A DNA stretch of 64,000 bases from Kiritimatiellia bacterium (GCA_027858965.1 JAQIBS010000111.1:35527-99526); one strand, 5' to 3'; numbered from the stretch's first letter, positions 37,401-45,657 are shown. Notes: generated from the sequence alone by a model not told the origin. Numbers and translations are program-made.

Positions 37401-40231
37401 GCGCCAAGTGATACGCGGCTCATTGTGCTGGTACCGCCATTCACCGTTAGATAGGCATCACCAATGCGAAAGCCAACGCCGACCCATGTACCGTCACTGC
37501 AGACCACACTGCCGCTATTGACAATAAACCGGTCAACACCAGTACCATTGCCTTTCATGGCAATGGCATCGTTCGACGCTCCGCCACCCAGCAGTGTCAG
37601 CTCTCCTCCATTCACAGTTACCGTGTTGGCGGCGCCTGAATCCATGTCAATACCCGCCACGGTAACCTGTGCGCCGGAATCAATGACAACTTCACGTGTA
37701 AAAATGTTGGCCGCCTTCATGTTGATCACATCACGTGTGCCGATAGACAGCAAATTAAAATCAGCCCCGGCCGAAAAACGCAGAAGGCCGTTTTCAACCT
37801 TAAATCTTGCAATTTCCGTCTCGTCACCTGTACCGCTCAGCACCAGTTCATTTTCATTATTTTTCGTAATCCCGCGGCTTGAAGAGTGCCAATCTATTGA
37901 TCCTGTAAGAGAGAGATCATTTGACACCGTATTGAAGATAACGGATTCGGCAATCACCCAGTCGTTCGTCAACGTCAATGGCGTTGATGCAACCATACGG
38001 AAACCGCCATAGCCATCTGTTGTAATCTGACCGGTTCCCAGCGACGCATTTTCATCAAGCAGAATCGCACCTCCCTGAAACAGAGTGCCCCCGCTGTAGG
38101 TATTGGCCTGTGTCAACCTCAGTTCACCGGTCCCTTGCTTAACAAGCATACCGCTTCCGCTTACCACACCATCCAGTGTCAGATGTGAGTAGAGTGCCGC
38201 TTCAACCGAGAGATCACCTGCCAGCGTTACGGCGGCAGCCACCGTATGTCTACCTTTTACGACAGTCACGGATGAATCATCGGAACCGTTATCAAAGGTA
38301 TACCCGCCTCCTGCCAGCGTACAGGCATTGACAGAGTCAAGATTGATTTCACCCACTGTCACAGGAGCGGCCGCCGTCACGGTGGCCGGAGCAGTGATTG
38401 CATCGCCGAAGCGCACACTTGTTCCCGCCGTGTTCGGTGGTGCAACCGTCCAGTTACCCGCCGTTTCCCAGGCTCCACTGCCCGGGGCGATCCACTCGGA
38501 AACTCCTGCAGCATAAGCGATACGCATTGTCACCCGCTTGTTTCCGCTATCCAGAATGAAAGTATAGGCGCGACCGACCGCAGGATCAGCCACGGAAAAC
38601 AGAGAGATATCGGGATCACTTCCCGAATAAGTTAAAACGAGATAGTCTCCCGGTTTTGAGGCACGTGTCTTTGTGCCCTGTATCAGCGGGGTAAAAGCCA
38701 CACGACCCAGAGTCGCGGCAGCAGGCACCGCAAGAATGTCAGCCCCGGAGCCACTTGCAGCCAGTTCCAGTTCCAGCGTCGATGCAGACGATGCATTACC
38801 CATAATCAACGATGACGGCGCAAAGGTGGTCAATACACCGTCAGCCATACTTACCCCGGCACGTGATGCCACAGCCAGATCAGGGCGGAGTGTCGCTGCC
38901 ACACCACTGAAACGCAGGAGGCCTTCAAGCACACGAGTCAGCCCGGTATAGGTATTGACACCCTTAAGCGTCAGTGTACCGCTGCCTGACTTAGTCAAAC
39001 CGCCTGTTCCGTCTGCCAGCAGCGCGGGGGTATTCGTCACATCATTGACTCCGGTATCAATCAAAGCACCACCATCACCCACATTGACCGTCAGGGTGCT
39101 GTTGGCCGCCCCCGGTCCGTCAAAAAGATTACCTTTGCCGGTCAACCGCAGGATTCCACCATTCAGAGTCACAGTCTTAGAAACCTGTACGCTCTCCCCC
39201 ACATAAAAGCGTTTAAGTGCCAACTCACCGCCGTTCAGCGTCACCTCTTGATGCCCGCTCGAACTGGCGCTATCGCTTGCGATTTTGATAATTCCGTTGG
39301 TACAGAAAACCTCTCCGCCATTCACCGTCAGCGAACCTGACCCACTTGACGATGCTGTGCTATCCTGATGATTGTTACCAATCATCAGCGCATAACCACT
39401 ACGCACAGCGGTCTCACTACCGCCCCAGATGTCAAGCGTGCCATCATTGACCACGATCTCGCCACTTCCGCCATTGATCGCTTCGCGTAAATACTGCAGA
39501 GTGAGTGATCCGCCCTCAATAAACAGATGGCCCCACGCGCCGACGCCCACAAAATTCGCACTTGCCTCATCGTTAACCGAGCTAGTCAAATGAAAGCCAT
39601 TACTGACGATCAGCGTACCGTTACCACTATTGCGTCCTATATATAAACGCGAACCACCACCCGTAAAAACAAGATTGCCTCCTACACCAGTCAAGACAGT
39701 AGTACCCTTTTCCAGCTCCAGCGTAGTGTTGAAACTGCTCAAAACAGGACCATCCATCACCATCGTACCAGTGCCCTTGGTCTCACAGGTCCCGGAGGCC
39801 GTAAAGGTAAAGAGCCCCTTGAACGTCAGAGTCCGTCCGGCCGCCACATTAATTTGAGAGCTACTAGGCAGCATCGTCAGCGGTGTTTCGACAGTCAGGT
39901 TCTGTTGAGCCGTTGAAAGATTGATGTCATAAGTAGCACCGCCGTCCAATGTCAGCATCTCTGTACCGGTCACTGTGATCGGACCACCGGGATCCGTTAG
40001 CTTCAGGCCGTTCCAGGTAACAGGGCCAGTCAATGCACTGCTGTTAGCCGCAGTCACCGTGCTATCCCAGACCGCCTCATCACCCGTACCCGGTACATTA
40101 CCCCCAACCCAGGAAGAACCCGCATCCAGCGGATCTGTATTATTCTGCTTCACAATTTCTGCAGCAAGCAGAGGCAATCCGCAAAACACCACAATAAACA
40201 CCGACAAACCCATAACCATTCGTTTCATCAT
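31472..40231 (-). CDS. Giant autotransporter-associated beta-strand repeat protein with LamG domain
   Basis: The start is set at ATGATG (40231), which follows GAAGGAG and opens a signal peptide (MMKRMVMGLSVFIVVFCG). The 2919-residue product is built from four long related units that begin near residues 25, 587, 1244 and 2005; the last three open with a GAWETAGNW core and then alternate PATR-type motifs (GTGTLTL...N-YTG-T-V--G-L). Near the end (about 2530-2750) is a LamG domain (LLWLPMDSID, SIAAWIRI, MMDEVMLFERVL), a likely glycan-binding site. No autotransporter barrel is present; the protein ends LYGTLLILR. It is probably a cell-surface or released adhesin/glycan-capture fibre. The DNA is highly repetitive, so unit number may vary between strains. 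Confidence 0.85.
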   Translation of the reverse strand: MMKRMVMGLSVFIVVFCGLPLLAAEIVKQNNTDPLDAGSSWVGGNVPGTGDEAVWDSTVTAANSSALTGPVTWNGLKLTDPGGPITVTGTEMLTLDGGATYDINLSTAQQNLTVETPLTMLPSSSQINVAAGRTLTFKGLFTFTASGTCETKGTGTMVMDGPVLSSFNTTLELEKGTTVLTGVGGNLVFTGGGSRLYIGRNSGNGTLIVSNGFHLTSSVNDEASANFVGVGAWGHLFIEGGSLTLQYLREAINGGSGEIVVNDGTLDIWGGSETAVRSGYALMIGNNHQDSTASSSGSGSLTVNGGEVFCTNGIIKIASDSASSSGHQEVTLNGGELALKRFYVGESVQVSKTVTLNGGILRLTGKGNLFDGPGAANSTLTVNVGDGGALIDTGVNDVTNTPALLADGTGGLTKSGSGTLTLKGVNTYTGLTRVLEGLLRFSGVAATLRPDLAVASRAGVSMADGVLTTFAPSSLIMGNASSASTLELELAASGSGADILAVPAAATLGRVAFTPLIQGTKTRASKPGDYLVLTYSGSDPDISLFSVADPAVGRAYTFILDSGNKRVTMRIAYAAGVSEWIAPGSGAWETAGNWTVAPPNTAGTSVRFGDAITAPATVTAAAPVTVGEINLDSVNACTLAGGGYTFDNGSDDSSVTVVKGRHTVAAAVTLAGDLSVEAALYSHLTLDGVVSGSGMLVKQGTGELRLTQANTYSGGTLFQGGAILLDENASLGTGQITTDGYGGFRMVASTPLTLTNDWVIAESVIFNTVSNDLSLTGSIDWHSSSRGITKNNENELVLSGTGDETEIARFKVENGLLRFSAGADFNLLSIGTRDVINMKAANIFTREVVIDSGAQVTVAGIDMDSGAANTVTVNGGELTLLGGGASNDAIAMKGNGTGVDRFIVNSGSVVCSDGTWVGVGFRIGDAYLTVNGGTSTMSRVSLGARDMNLDLSARSFVEINGGVLEVSGTFNWMGSSTVGRTNRLTLGNSTPGSGVWRTCATANPRYALNNMPILTFDGGILETLGLASIGGSSLSDYLYGAKEVYVGPGGARIDTLGLDVTIKQALQQGAVPDGGMTKLGAGTLTLDGACNFTGATVVYDGSLLIPSVYASTGLVVNSGAMLNLANGVIQTLTLDAATLTSGAMLTFEAVADGNACDQIGLPSGASIGDLTIAILQINTQESVSRPGDYAIFTFAGSAPDVSGWTLLNPPAGRTADFVIVGSNIVLRVAYETGIAIWTTDGSGAWETAGNWTALPGNATGAVVRLGDAITAPSTVTLAGSSTLGYLAFNNDAAYTVAGAALILENTNSQPAVVSIENGMHVINSALNAGGDFSVQVAEGAGVAANGGVSVSGTLTVAGPGTLAVADSAALSVTDLALSGQGGLVVSNSTVFSLPVALGSGGGAFVPGLGQTIDLQGSVIGSGGLIVDGSGFLMVTNANGTFAGIATANAGTLRLDTLPAGGLSFGQGTLDYIGGSTVTAGGYTLDTGNAARAGVLQADGNITFQGNVSALSGALVKTGPGTVTFTASGENVFSADLGAGYSQAVLDIGEYGDSPTVGFGGFSIANGTVVLGAAGQTNTFAGPLVVGLNSTTNADAETAGILEIIEGVTTLEGSLIIGNSNGNTNTAPVGRSSKLKVTGGEFTVESLIMGRAENASNHNAAPELEMTGGKVTVTGICHIPEQIGAVATVTLSGGTFDYLAAQGSSLRFGEYGGEADITVSGTAVLSSGMNFFIGYGAGSKATLHLDGGTVIAQNLDTGEAAEGYLVFNGGVLRPSEHNNLLGTLTSATVSSGGAVIDLSLIDDTILHKTLTHEAALGAVADGGLTKTGTGMLTIDVVQAYDGPTVISEGTLVLPVLGVLSNVTALTVSPGATLLLNKDAVQTLALGGLTLGTPAAAAANITLAFAMDGTSHDVLAVNGDVSLGVAAFTLQRLVAHDAFGLNGTYTLMTYTGSDPVVTGLSVTNPLYGKIYTFAAASGSVTLTISSDYTGASYVWSATTGGAWETAGNWALAPGAGGAGTPVLFDNALTSPGTVAVNSAVTLGEVTFNHTHAYTLSGTTAMSLDNGSGTQAVVSVESGTHSLDLPLILSGDGLTVDAVSGSGLTLGGALSGSGVLVKQGAGQLSVTEVNTRTGLTELEAGTLVLQDGGTPGAGELVVNGAQGLRVSGSSATVLANDITLKTDTEIDTQDADLTLSGALDWQSAVEVVSKVGTNELILAGTGGSTSGAPSLNVRAGGLTLASGADYSLDGAIRTSIRLGAGAGAATSMTIEEGASLTAGGINAKSDGNTVPGCDALIVQNGGDVHLTHSDALFVRHEGTAPATYVMNGGTLSMPQSSWANVGLSGLGIIEVNGGVMSLGRFAPGYQNRSTVAGSGNAFVTVNGGRLETTGSWSWMSDGNPRLTDVTVNGGTLSLPATKTYGLHASRWTGLTLNGGTLELLGDALDSTAADDYLSGLRRVALGANRSAIDTMGHTVTIQQNLLALTNSGGIAKIGTGTLTLSNINAVRGLADVQEGTLKARFAHRDLPATPLLWLPMDSIDNQDVSGNGFAVSTLGSGCSQTNRTANSAALMLDGSCGFAVPYNSIFTNVASYSIAAWIRISFIAPDSDQSIMSARTGSSRALEIKLNGGDSKLRILQHSYSSESWWQELRTANPVPINQWIHVAVAITPEGAAMYLNGVRQSMIQVVGTGGTIQAYPGGWPFEGDIRLMPVGSKGIITVGKTTTTSGQGFRGMMDEVMLFERVLSDDEVAALAAETPLARVSVRAAALGTLDLMGEAQQVSGASGSGEFVNGTLVVQDQLAVGDADDDVPGALLTASNLTLVSNMVYACSCDGVSCDLTQVEGLLTVDGPGVIDFGRTEANPLAGTISVTVMTYNTISGVANFADWDVTGLGRRGFEKIVEAADGEVVVNLRSLYGTLLILR

Positions 40232-40374
40232 CGTACACTCCTTCATTACTATTATCATGTCACCAGCCATACTCTGATAAGGTGACACAGAAAATTTCCT
40301 TTCCAACTCCATATAACAAGATACAACTTTTTATATTTTAGCGGATTTATAACAAGCACACAATAACAGAAACA

Positions 40375-40410
40375 GGATAGGGATAGGGATAGGGATAGGG
40401 ATAGGGATGA
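40375..40410. repeat. GGATAG hexamer tandem repeat
   Basis: Five perfect GGATAG units plus one imperfect (GGATGA) lie in the gap upstream of the giant repeat gene, about 144 bases from its start codon. Slippage could change unit number. Confidence 0.8.
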
Positions 40411-40503
40411 AATGTGCCATAATAAATGTTACCGAAGAGAAAGGAGCATTACGTATGATAAAGGGGCGTTTCTGAGGCCAAAAGAAAAAAACTAACTTCT
40501 TTT

Positions 40504-41178
40504 CTAATCAATAATGACATGAAAGAGGATGCAGAAGAAGTGGCAGATTGTCCCGGCGAGAACAAAGAGGTGCCAGATGACATGATGAAAAGGCATAAAC
40601 CGCCAGATATAGAAAATGGTTCCGAGAGTATAAAGAGCACCACCGAGAACCAGCCACATAATACCGCCAGAATCCATTGTTTTCAAGAGAGGCCCGCCAC
40701 CAATAACCGCAACCCAGCCCATTCCAATATATGCCAACGTTGAAACAATCCGAAAGCGTCCGGTGATGAATATCTTCATGACAATGCCTACCATCGCCAT
40801 TCCCCAGACAATGCCGAACAAGGTCCAGGCCAGAATAGGATAATCCGGACGCAACGCCACCAGCAAAATGGGAGTATAGGATCCGGCAATCAGAAAATAG
40901 ATCGCCATATGATCACAGACTTCCATAATACGCTTAGCCTTGGGATTAATCAAAGCATGGTAAAGTGATGAAACCGAGTAAAGCAGAATAATGGAAGAAC
41001 CGTAAACAGCGGCGCTGACAACCTTCCAGACAGTCAAGAGATCGCTCTGAGCCGCAAACACAACCATCAGAGCCAACATTGCGGCACCTAGATGGCTTCC
41101 AATTGCATGCGTTGAGCTGTGTGCAATTTCTTCAGCTATCGAGAATTCATCATGTTCGTGCTTTTGCATAGATGTCAT
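40504..41178 (-). CDS. trhA: Hemolysin III / TrhA family seven-helix membrane protein
   Basis: The 224-residue protein has seven hydrophobic helices and the PAQR/hemolysin III signature residues: EEIAHSSTHAIGSHLG near the start of helix 1, SSLYHAL after helix 2, DHMAIYFLIAGSYTP in helix 3 and HVIWHLFVLAGTICHF in helix 7, which hold the conserved His/Asp metal site. Members affect membrane energetics and lipid homeostasis and are not cytolysins in most bacteria. Two possible starts are nine bases apart (41178 and 41169); neither has a strong ribosome binding site. The gene follows the NfnB gene on the same strand after a 147-base repeat-rich gap. Confidence 0.85.
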   Translation of the reverse strand: MTSMQKHEHDEFSIAEEIAHSSTHAIGSHLGAAMLALMVVFAAQSDLLTVWKVVSAAVYGSSIILLYSVSSLYHALINPKAKRIMEVCDHMAIYFLIAGSYTPILLVALRPDYPILAWTLFGIVWGMAMVGIVMKIFITGRFRIVSTLAYIGMGWVAVIGGGPLLKTMDSGGIMWLVLGGALYTLGTIFYIWRFMPFHHVIWHLFVLAGTICHFFCILFHVIID

Positions 41179-41325
41179 TTAGGGGTTAGAGGTGTGAAAG
41201 TTCTAAAGTTCTAAAGTGCGAGAGTTCTAAAGTTATCAAAAACCAGCTCAAACTCGCGCACTCTCACATTTTAGAACTCGCGCACTAACATTGGTTGTTG
41301 CTCTACCGAGATGTGCATTATGCTT
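41179..41325. repeat. Low-complexity GTTCTAAAG/GCGCACTCTCAC repeat in gap
   Basis: GTTCTAAAG occurs three times (about 41199-41235), and its reverse complement phrase TTTAGAACTC and the GCGCACT phrase follow, so the spacer can fold on itself. No gene is present. Confidence 0.5.
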
Positions 41326-42810
41326 CTACTCGCTTAGCTGTGCATTGATCGCCTCAGCACAACGACGCCCCTCACCCATGGCAAGAATTACAGTTGCAGC
41401 ACCCAGAACAATGTCACCACCGGCATAAATACTGTCTAACGAGCTCTTTCCAGTTGATTCCTCTACCACAATGTTGCCCCAACGGTTGATCTCCAATCCA
41501 TCTGTGGTCTGGCTGATCAAAGGGTTGGATCCATTGCCGATAGCAACGATCACAGTATCAACATCCATTATAAATTCACTGCCTTCAATGGCAACCGGGC
41601 GACGGCGACCGGAGTCATCCGGCTCACCCAGCTCATAACGAAGACATTCCATCTTTGTCACTCTGTCGTTCTCATCACCCAGAATTTTGATTGCATTCTC
41701 AAGCATATGAAAGATCACACCCTCTTCACGGGCGTGAGCCACCTCTTCAACACGGGCAGGCATCTCTTTTTCGGTACGACGATAAACCAGATGCACTTCA
41801 TCCGCACCCAGACGCAGGGCAGTACGTGCGGCATCCATAGCCACATTACCACCACCAAGGACAGCAACTTTTTTAGAGCTATACATTGGTGTATGTGCGT
41901 GTTTCACATCATATGACTTCATCAGGTTAGAGCGGGTCAGATATTCATTGGCGGAAAAAACGCCAACCAGGTTCTCACCGGGAATATTCATAAACTTCGG
42001 CAGACCTGCACCAGTTCCAATGAAAGCTGCGTCAAAACCATCGACTTCCAACAGATCCTTCATCTTACGGGTGCGGCCAACAACAAAATTGGTTTTCAAT
42101 TCGCAACCCATCTCAACCAGGGTGTCGATCTCTTTTCTCACAATCTCTTTCGGCAGGCGAAACTCAGGAATACCATAGAGAAGCACCCCGCCTGGTTTAT
42201 GAAAGGCCTCAAATATAGTTACTGCATGACCTTCACGACGCACATCGGCTGCCACGGTTATACTTGCGGGACCACTACCGATCACGGCAACCTTTTTACC
42301 TGTAGCTGGTTTAACATCAGGCACGCCCTGCTGCCCCTTTTCACGCTGCCGATCAGCCACAAAGCGTTCAATACGTCCAATTGCAACCGACTTATCAACA
42401 TCTTTAAGTATCTTTCCCAGGGTACAAGGCAACTGACACTGACTTTCCTGCGGACAAACACGTCCACAGACAGCAGGCAAGAGAGAATTTTCACAAATGA
42501 TTGCATAGGCTAGATCAAAATCTCCATCAGCTGCGGCCTTCAGAAAATCCGGAATACGAATACCGACAGGGCAACCAGCAATACAGGGGGCATTTTTACA
42601 CTGCAAACAGCGCATAGCCTCAAGCTGTGCCTGCTCGGCACTGTAGCCAACAGCAACCTCACCCATATTATGACTGCGCACTGTTGGGTCCTGAGTAGGC
42701 ATTTCCTGCGGGGGAATAGCCATTCGATCCTTTGGTTTTAAATCAACGCCCTTCAACTCCGCCAGTTTCTCTACTGCGGCGGCTTGCAAACTTTCTGGTG
42801 AAACATACAT
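41326..42810 (-). CDS. nfnB: NADPH-binding subunit of NADH-dependent ferredoxin:NADP+ oxidoreductase
   Basis: The 494-residue protein matches the GltD-like large subunit of NfnAB. Eight cysteines near the N-terminus (CLQCKNAPCIAGCP at 68-81 and CGRVCPQESQCQLPC at 115-129) bind two [4Fe-4S] clusters. VAVIGSGPA (174-182) is the first nucleotide-binding fold (FAD) and KVAVLGGGNVAMDAARTALRLG the NADP(H) fold. With NfnA the enzyme bifurcates electrons between reduced ferredoxin, NADH and NADP+. The same fold occurs in glutamate synthase small subunits, but the neighbouring NfnA-type gene decides the call. AAAGGA precedes the start. The gene lies downstream of nfnA, 174 bases away, an unusually long gap filled with repeats. 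Confidence 0.9.
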   Translation of the reverse strand: MYVSPESLQAAAVEKLAELKGVDLKPKDRMAIPPQEMPTQDPTVRSHNMGEVAVGYSAEQAQLEAMRCLQCKNAPCIAGCPVGIRIPDFLKAAADGDFDLAYAIICENSLLPAVCGRVCPQESQCQLPCTLGKILKDVDKSVAIGRIERFVADRQREKGQQGVPDVKPATGKKVAVIGSGPASITVAADVRREGHAVTIFEAFHKPGGVLLYGIPEFRLPKEIVRKEIDTLVEMGCELKTNFVVGRTRKMKDLLEVDGFDAAFIGTGAGLPKFMNIPGENLVGVFSANEYLTRSNLMKSYDVKHAHTPMYSSKKVAVLGGGNVAMDAARTALRLGADEVHLVYRRTEKEMPARVEEVAHAREEGVIFHMLENAIKILGDENDRVTKMECLRYELGEPDDSGRRRPVAIEGSEFIMDVDTVIVAIGNGSNPLISQTTDGLEINRWGNIVVEESTGKSSLDSIYAGGDIVLGAATVILAMGEGRRCAEAINAQLSE

Positions 42811-42853
42811 AATAAATATCCTTTGATATTAAATTGAAAACTAGTTTCAAATT

Positions 42854-42892
42854 GAACGTCCAACATCGGACATTCAACGTCCAACATCGAAC
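42854..42892. repeat. Direct repeat of AACGTCCAACATCG in the nfnA-nfnB gap
   Basis: AACGTCCAACATCG occurs at 42855-42868 and 42876-42889, period 21. Related phrases are seen at 643-671, about 6757-6783 (reverse), 9063-9082 and 15262-15285. Confidence 0.6.
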
Positions 42893-42940
42893 TTATAAAT
42901 TATAACGGCTCCGCAGCAGCTTTGCCCTTCCGCAATTCCG

Positions 42941-42969
42941 CCGGGTGAAGACACCCAGCCTACAGTTTG
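42941..42969. repeat. Intergenic hairpin element, copy C
   Basis: GGGTG-AAGA-CACCC stem followed by AGCCTACAGTTTG; the reverse strand reads CAAACTGTAGGCTGGGTG, as in copy A. It lies just after the nfnA stop codon. Confidence 0.6.
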
Positions 42970-42984
42970 ATCCAGTTAGAATAA

Positions 42985-43833
42985 TCAGCTCTTGGCGGCA
43001 GCATCAAGCTTACAGTGGTGTTCATCATGATCCTTTTTCTCAATATCCTTATAGGCTCCGAGGCGTTTGATCATGTTATCAAAATCTACAAGATGTCCAT
43101 CAAACTCCGGGCCATCCACACAGACAAATTTAGTTTCATCACCAACAGTAACGCGACAGCCACCGCACATGCCGGTTCCGTCAATCATAATGGTATTCAA
43201 TGAAACAACAGTCGGCACAGCATAAGGACGGGTAGTCTCGGCACCAAACTTCATCATAATAGGAGGCCCGATTATCACAGCCATATCCGGTTTGGGAGAT
43301 TGTTCACAGAGCTCCTTAAGAGGAACTGTAACGAGGCCCTGACGTCCGTAAGAGCCATCATCACTCATAACAATCAGCTCATCCGCAATCTCACGCATCT
43401 CATCTTCCATAATAAGAAGAGATTTATTACGAGCACCCATGATAATAGTAACCTTGTTACCAGCAGCCTTCATAGCCTTTGCAATCGGATGCAAAGGAGC
43501 AACTCCGATACCACCACCGACACAGACAACGTGGCCGAATTTCTCGATATGAGTTGGTTGACCGAGAGGACCGAGAAGGTCGGGAATAGAATCGCCGACA
43601 TTCATCTCTGCCAGCAGATGAGTTGTGCGCCCTACACTCTGAAAGATAATAGTAATGGAACCTGCGTCAGGATTCGCATCGGCAATTGTCAGCGGAATAC
43701 GTTCACCGAAATCATCATCCACCTGAAGTATAATAAACTGCCCCGGCTTGCATTCATTTGCAATTAGCGGAGTCGCAATCTGCATACGATAAACCTGATC
43801 CGACAGCTGCTCTTTTTTCAAAATTTTATTCAT
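42985..43833 (-). CDS. nfnA: Ferredoxin/NAD-binding subunit of NfnAB (sulfide dehydrogenase-like)
   Basis: The start is taken at the ATG opening MNKILKKEQLSDQVYRM (43833), the usual N-terminus of this family; an upstream ATG adds five residues. The 282-residue protein has a ferredoxin-NADP reductase fold: RIPLTIAD (45-52) binds FAD, VCVGGGIGVAPLHPIA (103-118) binds NAD(H), and a C-terminal DGTGMCGGCRV...FVCVDGPEF region holds the [2Fe-2S] ligands (D218, C223, C226, C238). The Asp-plus-three-Cys set is characteristic of NfnA/SudB. Together with NfnB it couples ferredoxin and NADH oxidation to NADP+ reduction. It indicates a ferredoxin-based anaerobic metabolism. Confidence 0.9.
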   Translation of the reverse strand: MNKILKKEQLSDQVYRMQIATPLIANECKPGQFIILQVDDDFGERIPLTIADANPDAGSITIIFQSVGRTTHLLAEMNVGDSIPDLLGPLGQPTHIEKFGHVVCVGGGIGVAPLHPIAKAMKAAGNKVTIIMGARNKSLLIMEDEMREIADELIVMSDDGSYGRQGLVTVPLKELCEQSPKPDMAVIIGPPIMMKFGAETTRPYAVPTVVSLNTIMIDGTGMCGGCRVTVGDETKFVCVDGPEFDGHLVDFDNMIKRLGAYKDIEKKDHDEHHCKLDAAAKS

Positions 43834-43896
43834 TATAATCCATTCCATTTAATATTAAAATAAGACAAACAGGTTAATAACCTGCACTAAACCAAC

Positions 43897-45153
43897 CTAC
43901 TTCACATCCATAAGATATACTTGACGGGAGCCCTCATGTACTGAGTTAAATCCAATGACCTTATCATCGGTGCGCCAGCGTGGGTGCAGATCGCAACGCC
44001 AGTAGGTGCCTGTGTATGGTTCAACCACATCATAGTGACCCATCGGCAGTATGGCATCATCCTCCATGCGCACCATCATCAATTTGCGCTGGCTCATCCG
44101 ATCAGGATATGTATCAGTCAGCATCCAGTCATTGTCATAAGAAACAACGCAGTGCCCATCAAAATCCAGCACTCCTTTACCGACACGACGGTAGTCATTC
44201 TTGCCGGCAGTAAACATCACATGTGAATAAACTTTGTCCGCATACTTTGCGGTAACAACCATTCTCTCTCCATCAATCCAATTAAAGTGAGAACCACCCC
44301 AGCCATCAGGAAAACAGCGACGAACATTACTTCCATCTAGGTTACAGACAAAAGAGGTAGTCTGCCACTTGCGAACTCGTTTCTTTTTTGTCGCAGGAGT
44401 TTCAACCGAACGAGCCAACCAGAAAATCTGTTTTCCATCACGACTGATCACCGTATGACAGAAGTAGGCCAAGCCCTTGGGATCCTTGACCTCAGGCATC
44501 TGCTTTTTAGCAGCTTCAATAGAGACTATCAACTTACCCTCACCGGTTTCCAGATTAACCAGAAACAATCCGTCATCCTTCGGCCAGGTTGTATCAATCC
44601 GGGTATCCTGTCCATTGCCATCATAACCATAATCAGGACGAGTCAGGCTCAAGCGGGCATAGTTGATACTCACAGCCCATTTTCCATCAGGAGAAACAGC
44701 GCTGATCGGATAAGGAATGATCTTCTTTTCACGGGTTTCAATATCAAATATTATCGAAACAAATTTACCGTCCACCATGTCGTTGTAGATAAACTTACGG
44801 TTCGGATCACTTCCGAGCCAGTATGCCATAGTTCCCTCCTGGAAGTTCCAGCAGTGAGTCGTAGTAAGAGGGATATAACGATTATTATCCTTCAGATCAA
44901 CAATTCCCAATCCAGCGGGTTCATCTTTTGTAGGCAACCTATCCTTGATATCGGTTTCAAGCACCGTGACATAGCGATTATCCGCACTCCATGAATTAAC
45001 CGCATAATAGGATGCAAAGAAATGATCTTTATCACCCCCGGTAACAGCCCGAGCCTCTGAGAAGGTTGGAAACTCCTTAAGAGAGGTACAACTCGCACAG
45101 GTGAACATTAATAAAACAAAAAAAAACATCCCCTTAATCTCTGAAAACCGCAT
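43897..45153 (-). CDS. Exported beta-propeller lipoprotein, oligogalacturonate lyase-like
   Basis: The 418-residue protein has an export signal ending in a cysteine (MFTCASC, C22) that fits a degenerate lipobox. The rest forms repeated blades with SWSADNRYVTVLE, AVSPDGKWAVSI, VISRDGKQIFWLA and a closing CDLHPRWRTDDKVIGFNSVHEGSRQVYLMD. The last phrase resembles the oligogalacturonate lyase (pectate lyase 22) propeller, where histidines bind a metal. I cannot show the complete catalytic set, so a sugar-binding propeller without activity remains possible. AAAGGG lies upstream. It precedes the nfn genes on the same strand with a 63-base gap but has no obvious functional link to them. Confidence 0.65.
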   Translation of the reverse strand: MRFSEIKGMFFFVLLMFTCASCTSLKEFPTFSEARAVTGGDKDHFFASYYAVNSWSADNRYVTVLETDIKDRLPTKDEPAGLGIVDLKDNNRYIPLTTTHCWNFQEGTMAYWLGSDPNRKFIYNDMVDGKFVSIIFDIETREKKIIPYPISAVSPDGKWAVSINYARLSLTRPDYGYDGNGQDTRIDTTWPKDDGLFLVNLETGEGKLIVSIEAAKKQMPEVKDPKGLAYFCHTVISRDGKQIFWLARSVETPATKKKRVRKWQTTSFVCNLDGSNVRRCFPDGWGGSHFNWIDGERMVVTAKYADKVYSHVMFTAGKNDYRRVGKGVLDFDGHCVVSYDNDWMLTDTYPDRMSQRKLMMVRMEDDAILPMGHYDVVEPYTGTYWRCDLHPRWRTDDKVIGFNSVHEGSRQVYLMDVK

Positions 45154-45325
45154 AACTTATCCCTTTTAGTTATTGAAAACATAAGAACTTGTATAATAAC
45201 AAAAAGTATAGCCCCGACAACAGAAAGAATTTAGTATTTAAAATAACGGCACGAATTACTTTGCAAGAGCAATGATAATACTCTAATCTGATGTTGATTT
45301 TACCCACTTAAGCATATTCGAAACT

Positions 45326-45652
45326 ATGAAAATACCATTTAATACAGTTCCCTTAAAAATTCGCATCCGCCTTGTAAAAGGTGTTTTAAGACGTTGGTCT
45401 CTTACCCATTTCAACAAAAGCTATGTCCGCAAGCAAATGGAAACCCGTAAGGGAGAGTGCAAGCGATGCAGCGTATGCTGTCAGCTCTCAACCCCCTGCC
45501 CTGCTCTTAAATGGGGTGGAGACGAATACTCTGAGTGCAAGATATACAAGTACTACCGCCCACCTAACTGCTGCAACTTCCCAATTGACGAACGGGATCT
45601 TGCTGACAGAGATCTTCTTTCATCGGATACCAAGTGCGGGTATCACTGGTAA
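45326..45652 (+). CDS. Small YkgJ-like cysteine-cluster protein
   Basis: The 108-residue protein has a basic N-terminal third and then GECKRCSVCCQLSTPCPALK, EYSECKIYKYYRPPNCCNFP and a final CGYHW. The C-x2-C-x2-CC start and the later Cys residues fit the YkgJ/UPF0153 zinc- or iron-chelating cluster family, though it is shorter than most members. Its stop lies 5 bases from the end of the convergent DUF4832 gene. No partner gene is evident. Confidence 0.65.
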   Translation: MKIPFNTVPLKIRIRLVKGVLRRWSLTHFNKSYVRKQMETRKGECKRCSVCCQLSTPCPALKWGGDEYSECKIYKYYRPPNCCNFPIDERDLADRDLLSSDTKCGYHW

Positions 45653-45657
45653 GTTTA

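Noticed and set aside
31472..40231. Classical type V autotransporter
   Set aside because: The beta-strand repeats are of the autotransporter-associated type, but no C-terminal translocator barrel is present; the protein ends directly after a short beta region.
40375..40410. Telomere or chromosome end
   Set aside because: The GGATAG array is short and internal, with ordinary genes on both sides.
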